Positions 1 to 7,960 of a DNA stretch of 64,000 bases are shown here, in pieces. Position 1 is the first letter of the stretch. Every line of letters begins with the position of its first letter. The stretch lies in the NCBI RefSeq assembly GCF_024138675.1, contig NZ_CP090959.1, positions 3,069,501 to 3,133,500 of the forward strand. Direction: 5' to 3'. The notes under the pieces are model-generated. The model ran no database searches, was not told the origin of the DNA, and worked only from the letters and a program-made list of their open reading frames with translations. The DNA is from Simiduia sp. 21SJ11W-1 (GTDB lineage Bacteria; Pseudomonadota; Gammaproteobacteria; Pseudomonadales; Cellvibrionaceae). The position numbers and the translations under genes were made by a program.

Positions 1-1147
1 TCATTTGTGCGTTGAATTCTTCGACATCCGGTGTGCGAATCCCGTCGTAGGGGAACATTTGCATCAGGCGTACTACTGCGCGCTGAATCAAATGAATACT
101 GGTAGATTCAAGTGGCTCTATAAATCCGCTAGACAACCCCATGGCCACACAGTTTTTATGCCAATGCTTGCGCCGTTGGCCGGTTTTAAATTTAATTACC
201 CGCGGATCATTCAGTGGTTTACCTTGAATGTTACTGGTTAAACAATCTATGGCCTGCTCATCACGCCAGAATTTACTGGAAAACACCAAGCCATTGCCCA
301 CGCGATTTTGCAGCGGTATACGCCATTGCCAGCCTGCGCCATGGGCGATTGATCGGGTGTAGGGGATGGGCGCCTCGGTGGCCTCTGTTTGCACAGCAAT
401 TGCGCCATCGCAGGGCAACCAGTGGCTCCAGTCGTCGTAGCCCACATGCAACGCTTGCTCAATCAACAGGCCACGAAAGCCTGTACAGTCTATAAATAAG
501 TCGCCCTCAATTACCTGGCCGCTTTCCAACAGCAGCGATTCAATAAAACCGTCATCGGAATTTAACTGCACCGCGCGAATCTTGCCTTCCTGCCGCTTGG
601 CACCATGCTGCTGCGCAATGCCACGTAAAAACTTGGCGTACAGGCCAGCATCCAGATGGTAGGCATAGTTAAGGCCTTCTCGGCTGAGCACTGCAAATTT
701 ATTGGCCTTGGCGGCAGCCCATTCGGGGCAATAGGCACCAAACTCTTCGCTAATGCCTAAATCCACGCCCTTTTTCCAAAAGTGTTGAAAGCCAGCCGCC
801 CAGCAATCTTTACCCGTCCAGCCGAAGGAGTGAATATAATCCTTGCCCACATCGCGCCAGTTTTCGAAGGATATACCCAGCTTAAAGGTGCCTTGTACTG
901 CCGCCAAAAATTCCTTTTCGTTAATCTTTAACAATTGATGCAGTGTCAGAAGCGTGGGAATGGTGGCCTCGCCCACACCCACTGTCGGAATGTCGTCAGA
1001 TTCCACCAGCGTAATATCGAGTGTTTTGCCCAACAATTTCGCCAGCGAGGCCGCCGCAATCCAGCCAGCCGTACCGCCGCCGGCGATCACAACCTTGTGT
1101 ACTTTTTTGTGATGCCCCATAGTATTTTTTGGTGTTTTAACACTCAC
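1..1147 (-). CDS. FAD-dependent tryptophan-halogenase-like protein (C-terminus outside window)
   Basis: Partial gene; it reads leftward off the window after about 382 codons. The N-terminal Rossmann motif reads VVIAGGGTAGW. It is followed by ESDDIPTVGVGEATIP, the conserved Lys region TFKLGISFENW, the flavin-halogenase signature GWQWRIP (WxWxIP), and the active-site segment SSGFIEPLEST. All features needed for flavin-dependent halogenation of an aromatic substrate such as an indole are therefore visible. The start is taken as GTG at 1147 because GGAGG lies 7 nt upstream; an in-frame ATG at 1120 is the alternative. It is the last visible gene of a minus-strand block, 30 nt after the cupin-like gene. 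Known family members of this neighbourhood type occur beside TonB receptors; the natural substrate here is unknown. The partner enzyme at 2997-4607 is a divergent paralogue. Confidence 0.9.
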   Translation of the reverse strand, partial: MSVKTPKNTMGHHKKVHKVVIAGGGTAGWIAAASLAKLLGKTLDITLVESDDIPTVGVGEATIPTLLTLHQLLKINEKEFLAAVQGTFKLGISFENWRDVGKDYIHSFGWTGKDCWAAGFQHFWKKGVDLGISEEFGAYCPEWAAAKANKFAVLSREGLNYAYHLDAGLYAKFLRGIAQQHGAKRQEGKIRAVQLNSDDGFIESLLLESGQVIEGDLFIDCTGFRGLLIEQALHVGYDDWSHWLPCDGAIAVQTEATEAPIPYTRSIAHGAGWQWRIPLQNRVGNGLVFSSKFWRDEQAIDCLTSNIQGKPLNDPRVIKFKTGQRRKHWHKNCVAMGLSSGFIEPLESTSIHLIQRAVVRLMQMFPYDGIRTPDVEEFNAQM

Positions 1148-1177
1148 GTCACTACCTCCGGGCGGGCACATGCCTGC

Positions 1178-2221
1178 CTACTTCAATTTATTGATTAACT
1201 CAGCCCGCAATTGATTGGCCAGCGCCCTGTCAACCTCGCCTAACACACCGCGCCCCGCCTCTGGAATGTGGGCAAATGCGTCACTCTCTGCTTCAAACAC
1301 ATAGTGCTCAAATAACGCCTGCCATTGCTTGCGCTTTGCTTTCGGCAGGCTTTTTAACGCCAGTATGGCGTGCAGCAATGCAGAAGAAGGTGAACCCAGA
1401 TAATCTGGCGTATCCAACCACCAATAATTCACCAGCATATTAAATTTCGATAAAGACGCCACATGGTGCCACCACATGCCAGGTATAAAAATGGCATCAC
1501 CCGGCGCAAGCTCAGCCACCTGCGCTTGCGCCATGGCCTTGGCAAAGCGCGGAAAACGCGCGAGATCCGGCCGTTCAAAATCCACCAAACTGATGGGTTG
1601 GCCTGCGGGCGTTACATCAACCGGGCCCACGTAAAGGTTTTTCAGCTGGTCAGGCGGAAACACCGTAAATCGGCGGCGCCCAGCCACAACACAGGCGATA
1701 TTCAGCGGAAAATCATAGTGGGCCGAGATGCGACTTTCGTTGCCGAGCCACGCACTCACCAAGGGCTCGACCCCCGTCATCGGGAGATCGTTTTCCGCCC
1801 GAAAGCCCGGCAAAAATTTGTCTACCATGGATGATCCCACGTAGATCACTGGTGGCTTTTCATCCTTGCTGTGTTCATTCAGTTTTTGAAACACCTGATG
1901 CAAGGGCGCAGCCCCTCGCCTAAAATTAAAGCCCGTGCAATCTTCGTTATAAAACAGGCGGGTTTCACTGCCAGGCTCTGTGACATAAGCGGTCACCGGT
2001 TGCTGGGTCCAAAAGCGTGACAGGTAGCTCGCCGCATCGCCAAGCGATCGCTGGCATTGCTGGGTAGCAGGCCAATCGGCTACCAAGCCACGGATTATCG
2101 CAGGCTCAGTGCGCTCACCCAGTAATTGCGCGAGCATAGTCGGGTCGATGCCTGTGAGTTCTTCCATCGCGCGTGGTTTGGGCAATTTTTCGAGCGATGG
2201 CTCGGGCCGTAACAAAGGCAT
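1178..2221 (-). CDS. Cupin-like (cupin_8/JmjC-fold) protein
   Basis: A 347-residue soluble protein with no signal peptide. The central part carries ISAHYDFPLNIACVVAG, an HxD pair, followed by the basic strand GRRRFTVFPP and later GDAIFIPGMWWHHV with the distal His. This is the 2-His-1-carboxylate layout of JmjC/FIH-like Fe(II)/2-oxoglutarate oxygenases. The fold assignment is strong and the reaction unknown; protein hydroxylation is a family-level possibility only. The ATG overlaps the stop of the upstream SapC-family gene in a TAATG arrangement, so the two are probably translationally coupled. Genes of this type are regularly found beside SapC and tryptophan-halogenase genes near TonB receptors, as here. 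Confidence 0.85.
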   Translation of the reverse strand: MPLLRPEPSLEKLPKPRAMEELTGIDPTMLAQLLGERTEPAIIRGLVADWPATQQCQRSLGDAASYLSRFWTQQPVTAYVTEPGSETRLFYNEDCTGFNFRRGAAPLHQVFQKLNEHSKDEKPPVIYVGSSMVDKFLPGFRAENDLPMTGVEPLVSAWLGNESRISAHYDFPLNIACVVAGRRRFTVFPPDQLKNLYVGPVDVTPAGQPISLVDFERPDLARFPRFAKAMAQAQVAELAPGDAIFIPGMWWHHVASLSKFNMLVNYWWLDTPDYLGSPSSALLHAILALKSLPKAKRKQWQALFEHYVFEAESDAFAHIPEAGRGVLGEVDRALANQLRAELINKLK

Positions 2222-2952
2222 TAGCTCAGGCCGTCGCGCTGGTTCTTTTTGTCAACCAAATGGCCGATGTTACTCATAGAAGCCAGCATCATGAAAATTG
2301 GCATCAGAAAACCCTGTTGCGATAAATCAGCCAGTGCATCACCAGATAGCGCCTGCAGTTTTTCTTCATTAATGAAATGAAAGCCCAGCAGTTGGTTTTT
2401 AGAGCCATCATTGAGTGTGATATCCAGCGTAATGGATTCAATCAGCTCATAGGTTTCCAGTGCCGCTACAAATTTTTGATTGTGTTCGTGGCCTGCGTGG
2501 ATTGCTTCAAGCATGTGAGCCGCCTCGTCAAGGAAAGGTGTATTGGCGCCAAAACTGTCAAACAACAGCTCACCTTCGGTTGTGCTGATGCGCGGATTTT
2601 CCATGTCGATAGACACCACCCGTTGCCGGTTGTCTACGCCCCCCGCTTGCTCGCCTTGAAAGCCGATAAGAAAGGGCTGGCGCCGAATCATTAAAGGCTT
2701 GTAACGCGCCTGCCAGCTTTGTTCGTCTAGATAGAGATTTTCACCATTTTGAAAACCGAACAGCGCCACCGGATAGGTCACATTGTTATCCATATCCTTG
2801 TGCAACAAAATCGGGTACTCGCCCTGTAAAGAGCGAAATTCAAAGGGGAAACTCATGGCATACATTACCGCGTCGCCGAAGCGTGCGCCAAATTCGGTAA
2901 TCACCCGAATATCTTTGTGTTTGTCTTTATTTAGCAATTCAAAATTCGGCAT
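2221..2952 (-). CDS. SapC family protein
   Basis: A 243-residue soluble protein beginning MPNFELLNKDKHKDIRV and containing MYAMSFPFEFRSLQGEYPIL and ALFGFQNGENLYLD, which match the SapC family (named after a Campylobacter S-layer locus). The segment SIDMENPRISTTEGELLFD and the late LLGFHFINEEKLQAL are also typical. There is no signal peptide or membrane segment, so automated names such as peptide ABC transporter permease SapC would be wrong. The biochemical role is unknown. It sits between the halogenase (44 nt upstream) and the cupin-like gene (1 nt overlap), which supports co-expression. AGG about 9 nt before the ATG supports this start. Confidence 0.85.
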   Translation of the reverse strand: MPNFELLNKDKHKDIRVITEFGARFGDAVMYAMSFPFEFRSLQGEYPILLHKDMDNNVTYPVALFGFQNGENLYLDEQSWQARYKPLMIRRQPFLIGFQGEQAGGVDNRQRVVSIDMENPRISTTEGELLFDSFGANTPFLDEAAHMLEAIHAGHEHNQKFVAALETYELIESITLDITLNDGSKNQLLGFHFINEEKLQALSGDALADLSQQGFLMPIFMMLASMSNIGHLVDKKNQRDGLS

Positions 2953-2996
2953 ACCGTGAACCTGTTTCTTTGCTGTTTATTGTTAATACCACTCTA

Positions 2997-4607
2997 TTAG
3001 CTATTAGCCTTGGCAGTGATCTTGTTGAGTAGCGCTCTATTGGTTTCCAAGGCCTGGGTCATGGCCACAGCCTTGGTGTGCACATCCTGCATTAACTGGC
3101 GGGCACGCGGCCATTGGGCGGCGAGCCGCGGGCGACTGACGGTCGCGGCAAGATGTTGTGGCATAAAGCCCATACCATAGAGCACGAATTGATAGCTGGC
3201 CGAAGGGAAAAGCTCATCAATGCGCGGCGCATCTTCATGCCAAGGCGGCTGCTGCTCCCACAGTAAAAGCTTATCTGCAAGTGCTGCCGAACAGCTTTGC
3301 CTATCGCCCATGGTGCGCCAGTAGTCGCTGCTTGCGCGCTGATTCAGCACATAGTGCAATTTCAAAAAATCAGCAATGCCCTGCCAGTGATAGCGCATCT
3401 TTTGATTGAACCGCCGCGCCACGGGCGCCATTTTTTGTGAATCGCTTGGCAATTGCTCGGCAATGAACGCGGCACTTTGCTCAACCAGCGCCAGCGCCGA
3501 AGCCTCCAATGGCTCTACAAAACCCGCAGCCATACCCACGGCCACACAGTTTTGCACCCAGAAAGATTCATAGTGGCCCGGGTTGAATTTCAATTGCCTG
3601 AAATCCTGCTCATTGATCTTTATGTGTGGCGCAGTTTTTGTGAGATAAGCGGCCAGCTGCTCACAGGCGGCACCCTCACCGGAAAATTCGCTGGCATACA
3701 CAAATCCCACACCGCGGCGGCTTTGCAAACCGATATCCCACACCCAGCCGTTGCTCAATGCAGTTGAGTGAGTAGTAGGCGCTATAGGCGCATCAGCCTT
3801 GGCATAGGGCACCCCTATGGCCAGCGCCCTATCGTTAGCCAGGCTTGCCTTTAAAGAAATAAACGGCGTACGAAAATGTTCACCAATCAACAACGAGCGC
3901 GAGCCACTGCAATCGATAAACAAATCACCGGCAAGCTGCTCGCCTGTATCTAACTGCAACGCTTGCACATCACCGCCAGGATCAGACACCACCTCCGTTA
4001 CCCTGGCCAAACGGTGTTGCACACCCAGCGCTTCAACACCATGACGACGCAACAGCTCGGCAAATTTACCCGCATTCAGGTGATAACCGTAATTGAGGTT
4101 AAACGCATACTCTGGTGTGGTGGCTTGCTTAGGTGCACGCCCCGCATCAATGACTGCCGCTTGGGGAGTTACGGAATGGGCAAAGGCAGGTAAGTGTTGC
4201 GAACCCCGCTGGGATTCTGCCAACCAAAAATTGGCAAGGTTCAGCTGGCTGTATTCCGGCGGCAGGCTAAAGGGGTGCAGGTATTGGGTATTTGGCGCCC
4301 GCCAGTCTACAAACCGTGTGCCCTGCTTAAAACTGGCATCACAGGTGCGAATAAATTCCGCCTCGGAAATGCCGATGCGCTGCAGCGTCATACGCATGGA
4401 GGGCCAGGTGCCCTCCCCAACGCCTAAAATTGGTACATCGGGCGATTCAACCAGTGTGATATGCAAAGGCTGCGCGCTGTTGCCCTGAAATTCCGCTGCC
4501 AATACCCCGGCCGTTAACCAACCTGCAGCACCGCCGCCCACAATCACCACCCGGCGCACGGGCTTTGCCGTTTTGGGGGAATCAGGTGTGGTTTTATCAG
4601 ACATCAT
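2997..4607 (-). CDS. Second tryptophan-halogenase-like flavoprotein, divergent active-site motifs
   Basis: About 536 residues from the chosen start MMSDKTTPDS. The FAD motif RRVVIVGGGAAGW lies close to the N-terminus, followed by VESPDVPILGVGEGTWP and FKQGTRFVDWRAP with the conserved Lys. The signature that is normally WxWxIP reads GWVWDIGL (Pro replaced by Gly), and the segment that is EPLES in the partner halogenase reads GFVEPLEASAL (Ser replaced by Ala). It may therefore not halogenate in the standard way; that is inference. The frame is open upstream to an ATG at 4715, but the FAD motif position relative to the partner gene favours 4607 or 4628. It is the first gene of the halogenase-SapC-cupin-halogenase block and is separated from the TonB receptor by a terminator. 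Confidence 0.85.
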   Translation of the reverse strand: MMSDKTTPDSPKTAKPVRRVVIVGGGAAGWLTAGVLAAEFQGNSAQPLHITLVESPDVPILGVGEGTWPSMRMTLQRIGISEAEFIRTCDASFKQGTRFVDWRAPNTQYLHPFSLPPEYSQLNLANFWLAESQRGSQHLPAFAHSVTPQAAVIDAGRAPKQATTPEYAFNLNYGYHLNAGKFAELLRRHGVEALGVQHRLARVTEVVSDPGGDVQALQLDTGEQLAGDLFIDCSGSRSLLIGEHFRTPFISLKASLANDRALAIGVPYAKADAPIAPTTHSTALSNGWVWDIGLQSRRGVGFVYASEFSGEGAACEQLAAYLTKTAPHIKINEQDFRQLKFNPGHYESFWVQNCVAVGMAAGFVEPLEASALALVEQSAAFIAEQLPSDSQKMAPVARRFNQKMRYHWQGIADFLKLHYVLNQRASSDYWRTMGDRQSCSAALADKLLLWEQQPPWHEDAPRIDELFPSASYQFVLYGMGFMPQHLAATVSRPRLAAQWPRARQLMQDVHTKAVAMTQALETNRALLNKITAKANS

Positions 4608-4724
4608 GGGGTATCGCCTGGAATTCATTACGCCGGTTTTAGCAGGCCTCACGCTGTGGGAGGCTGCAAGAATCTGTTTTAAAAATATATCACGTGTAGA
4701 GTGCCTGAGGTGCATCTACTTAGT

Positions 4725-4738
4725 TTAAGCGCTAGCAC
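4725..4738. promoter_or_regulatory. Degenerate LacI-type operator before the halogenase block
   Basis: TTTAAGCGCTAGCA matches the locus operator TGTAAGCGCTTACA at 11 of 14 positions, including the AAGCGCT core. It lies just upstream of the second halogenase gene and downstream of the receptor terminator, where a separate promoter for the halogenase block would be expected. With three mismatches it is only a candidate. Confidence 0.35.
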
Positions 4739-4776
4739 TTGCCCGATCACAAGTACTGCAAACACTGTTTGCGTTA

Positions 4777-4810
4777 GAAAAAAGGGAGAACCACCAGAGG
4801 TGATTCTCCC
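4777..4810 (-). terminator. Rho-independent terminator behind the TonB receptor
   Basis: On the minus strand GGGAGAATCACC, a TCT loop and GGTGGTTCTCCC form a 12-bp stem with one U-G wobble, directly followed by six T. It begins about 30 bases after the receptor stop codon and should end most receptor transcripts before the halogenase block. Confidence 0.9.
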
Positions 4811-4840
4811 TATCACTTAATGCCTTTCAGGAACTAACAC

Positions 4841-7816
4841 TTAAAACTTATAGCGAGCACCGATGGCGTAGCGCGGGCCGATTTGTGCAGCAAACAGGGT
4901 TTGCTTTTCATCGCGCCCATACACATGGGTAGTCTCTTCAGTCACATTCAAGGCTTCTACAAAAATAGAGGCATTGTCGTTGATTTCATAACTGGCGTTC
5001 ATATCCCACTGACCGTAAGCCGCAACGTAGGTTGGGCCTACGCCAACGTTCGCCTGCCCGGTACCGGCAAGGAAGTCGTCGCGCCAGTTGTAGGCGATAC
5101 GCACCTGGATACCGTCTTTATCGTAGTAGCCGATAAGGTTGGCAGAATCACTCAGGCCGGTTACCACAAACTGGGACTCCAGGCTGAAGTCATCGTATCC
5201 CACATCGGCATCTACCAGGGTAGCGTTGGCAATTAGGCCAAAACCTGATTCACCAAAGGCGTGCTGAACATTTAACTCCCAACCATCTACCACAGCCTCT
5301 TCCAGGTTTGCGGGCACAGTCAGCGTGAAGTTGGTTGGGCCATCGCGCCCCTCAACACCCACAATGGAGCCACCTGCAACATCAACGCCCTCTGCTGTCG
5401 GGTAGTTAGTCATGATGTAATTAAAGATATCGCCTGGCTGGGTATTCCCTGCAGCGATCGCCTCTGCGTACATAGGACTATTTGTTGGACTTGGCAGATC
5501 AAAAGTAGGTTCGTCGACAAAATCAATGCCAATAAAATTCTTAACCTGCTTGTGGAAATATCCAACTGAGGCATAGCTACCTTCGTCGTAATACCACTCG
5601 AAGGAAAGATCGGTATTTTGCGATTCCAGCGGCTTAAGATCAGGATTACCACGATCACCCGTGCCACCATCGGTGCGCAATGGATTATTAATCGTCACGC
5701 CACCTTGAATATCACGGTAGTTTGGCCGGCCAATGGTCTTGCTCCACGACGCTCGCGCAACAAGGCTCTCAGTCATTTCAAGACTGAAATCTAGATTAGG
5801 TAGTAATACGGAATAGCTACCGCCCAATTCGGTGAAAGCGGAATCGCCACTTCGCACAGCCGAGAGTTCATTGCCACCACCCCAGGTAACATACTCGTAG
5901 GCGGGCACGAGCGCTCGCGAAGTCACGTCGGTGGATTCATGGCGAAAGCCTACATTGATTTTGGCGGGCATATCGGCAATTTCAGTGGCCATATTCAGTT
6001 GCACATAGGCCGCTGTGGAATCTTCTGTTGTCCGGCGATCAGTTGTGAAGTCACTCGATGCACACAGGGGCGTGCCGCAATCGCCAACGCCATTAATCTG
6101 ATCTGGATTGCCATAAGTTGCATCACCGGAGGCAACCAACGCATTGAATCGGTTGATCAGTTGGACCATATCAAAACCAAAGAATTCCGTTTGTCCAAGA
6201 TTTTTTCCGCCGTCGACAGAATCAAACTCGCCATCGATTGACATAGGCTCCATCAAATCTGCAATAGCCCCAACATCGGTATTTGCGCTCCAGGTATCGC
6301 GCTGAATTACAGAACTGGCTGAGCGGTTATTCACCTCACTCAGCTCTATACCAAAATCAATGCTTTCAACAATACTGCTATCTATAAATGCATATGTGCC
6401 AGCAAATTTCGTTTGCTGGATATCCATCTTTGACTGGTTATTGGTAAACACGCTACCGGTGATTTGCATGTCGTCAGGCGACAAGGGATTGGCTAAGCCC
6501 AACTCCAGAATCGGCAAATCTGAATCAAAATAGCCGGTGGTTTTATCTCGGGTGTAAGCGGCAATGGAAAGTAATGCGCTGTCGCCGTAAGGGCTATTGG
6601 GTTCAGATTCAGCAGTCGAATTATGGTGATCAAACTCAAGGGTCAGATTTTCAGTGGCATTCCACTCAACGTTGAAGCCAACCGAATTATTTTCAGTGCG
6701 GTAAGCATCTTTACCCGCTCCCATAGAGAAATCGCTGCCCGCTAAATTTTCTGTATACACCAGAGGTGACGCAATGGGGCCATCAGTCCAGACAGTTTCC
6801 TGGGCACCGAAGTTAAACCAGGCAGACATATTGTTGTAGGTGCGCTCAAGCTCCAACTCGCTGTAGGTGTAATCAAGCGTGGTGCGCACAGATTCCACTG
6901 GCTGCCACTGCACGGTCAGCTGGCCGTTGGTACGCACGCGGTTGTATTCCGCCAGCTCATAGCCAATGGTTTGCGGTACGGAGTAAATATCACCGGCACC
7001 CGGGCGGTTCACCTGATTTGGATCACCTTCCGGTGGAATGCCACCCCACTCGGAGGGGTTTGCCGTACACCAGCAGTTATCTACTTCGCCGGGGAAGGTG
7101 CGCCAACCACCCACGCTGGCAGTGGCCGCTCCGCTGTCGCGCTCTTGGCGGCTGGCAGTCAGTGCTACACCGATAGTGTCGTCGGCAAAGGTATTCGAGA
7201 ACAGGCCAGAAATTTCTGGCGTAAGGTTGTCGCCGTCGCGGGTAGAGGTATCGTGCACACCCTTGATACCAACCGTTGCCGCCAAGCCAGGCGACTCCAG
7301 CGGGCGAGTGGTTTTGATGTTGATGGTTGAACCAATGCCCCCGGTGGGCATGTTGGCCTTGCCGCTCTTGTACACTTCAACGCCGGCAACGCCCTCAGCG
7401 GCCAGGTTGGCAAAATCAAAGGAGCGACTGGTACCACTGGCTGTAGGCATCTGGCGGCCATTGAGCGTCACCAGATTATAATCCGGGCCAAAGCCACGCA
7501 CTGTCACCTTGCTGCCTTCGCCGCGCGAGCGGTCAATAGACACACCGGTAATGCGCTGCAGAGATTCCGCCAAATTGGTATCGGGCATTTTGCCGATGTC
7601 TTCTGCGGAGATGGCATCCACCACGCCCTGGGCGTCGCGCTTGATGTCCATGGAGCGCTGCAAACTGCCGCGAATACCGGTTACCACGATTTCTTCCAGC
7701 TGATCCAGCCCTTGCTGGCCCTCTGTTTGCGCGTGCGCAGGCAGCATCGCCGCCGCACCGAGCACCATGGAGATGGTGGCCGCCAATTGCGATTTCTTAA
7801 AGCTCTTGTATTCCAT
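4841..7816 (-). CDS. TonB-dependent receptor, probable laminarin-oligosaccharide transporter
   Basis: A 991-residue outer-membrane receptor. Residues 1-30 are a signal peptide ending AHAQ. The plug domain starts near residue 42 with EEIVVTGIRGSLQRSMDIKR and continues through DTNLAESLQRITGVSIDR and VTVRGFGPDYNLVTLNG. The long barrel ends with the expected aromatic terminus ARYKF. This is the Xanthomonas/Caulobacter-type carbohydrate receptor group. A substrate of beta-1,3-glucan oligosaccharides is inferred from the linked GH16, GH3 and GH1 genes and the shared operators, not from the receptor itself. Two perfect LacI-type operators lie 70-140 bp upstream, with an eight-copy tandem repeat immediately beyond. 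A terminator follows the gene. Confidence 0.93.
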   Translation of the reverse strand: MEYKSFKKSQLAATISMVLGAAAMLPAHAQTEGQQGLDQLEEIVVTGIRGSLQRSMDIKRDAQGVVDAISAEDIGKMPDTNLAESLQRITGVSIDRSRGEGSKVTVRGFGPDYNLVTLNGRQMPTASGTSRSFDFANLAAEGVAGVEVYKSGKANMPTGGIGSTINIKTTRPLESPGLAATVGIKGVHDTSTRDGDNLTPEISGLFSNTFADDTIGVALTASRQERDSGAATASVGGWRTFPGEVDNCWCTANPSEWGGIPPEGDPNQVNRPGAGDIYSVPQTIGYELAEYNRVRTNGQLTVQWQPVESVRTTLDYTYSELELERTYNNMSAWFNFGAQETVWTDGPIASPLVYTENLAGSDFSMGAGKDAYRTENNSVGFNVEWNATENLTLEFDHHNSTAESEPNSPYGDSALLSIAAYTRDKTTGYFDSDLPILELGLANPLSPDDMQITGSVFTNNQSKMDIQQTKFAGTYAFIDSSIVESIDFGIELSEVNNRSASSVIQRDTWSANTDVGAIADLMEPMSIDGEFDSVDGGKNLGQTEFFGFDMVQLINRFNALVASGDATYGNPDQINGVGDCGTPLCASSDFTTDRRTTEDSTAAYVQLNMATEIADMPAKINVGFRHESTDVTSRALVPAYEYVTWGGGNELSAVRSGDSAFTELGGSYSVLLPNLDFSLEMTESLVARASWSKTIGRPNYRDIQGGVTINNPLRTDGGTGDRGNPDLKPLESQNTDLSFEWYYDEGSYASVGYFHKQVKNFIGIDFVDEPTFDLPSPTNSPMYAEAIAAGNTQPGDIFNYIMTNYPTAEGVDVAGGSIVGVEGRDGPTNFTLTVPANLEEAVVDGWELNVQHAFGESGFGLIANATLVDADVGYDDFSLESQFVVTGLSDSANLIGYYDKDGIQVRIAYNWRDDFLAGTGQANVGVGPTYVAAYGQWDMNASYEINDNASIFVEALNVTEETTHVYGRDEKQTLFAAQIGPRYAIGARYKF

Positions 7817-7886
7817 AGCTCTGACCCGAGTTATTTGATTATTGTTCAGCGGGTTAATTAATTCTTGTCGCTTAGTTTAACCCATA

Positions 7887-7900
7887 TGTAAGCGCTTACA
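7887..7900. promoter_or_regulatory. LacI-type operator O1 of the receptor promoter
   Basis: A perfect 14-bp palindrome, TGTAAGCGCTTACA, the classic central-CpG operator of LacI/GalR-family repressors. Its centre is about 77 bp before the receptor ATG. Possible minus-strand promoter elements (TTGAAA at 7911-7906, or TTGTAA/TAAACT overlapping the operator) are close enough for repressor binding to block RNA polymerase. Confidence 0.85.
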
Positions 7901-7938
7901 AGTCTTTTCAAAAAAAAGCGCGAGGCGCCAAGAAGTAA

Positions 7939-7952
7939 TGTAAGCGCTTACA
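7939..7952. promoter_or_regulatory. LacI-type operator O2 of the receptor promoter
   Basis: A second exact copy of TGTAAGCGCTTACA, centred 52 bp from O1. That is about five helical turns, which suits two repressor dimers bound on the same face or a small repression loop. The tandem repeat array begins 8 bp beyond it. Confidence 0.85.
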
Positions 7953-7960
7953 AAATTAAT

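Noticed and set aside
2221-2952. SapC considered as an antimicrobial-peptide ABC permease
   Set aside because: The protein has no membrane helices; it belongs to the soluble SapC family and only shares the name.
1-7816. Halogenase genes considered as part of a natural-product cluster
   Set aside because: No polyketide, peptide synthetase or other biosynthetic genes are present; neighbours are a receptor, SapC and a cupin-like protein.
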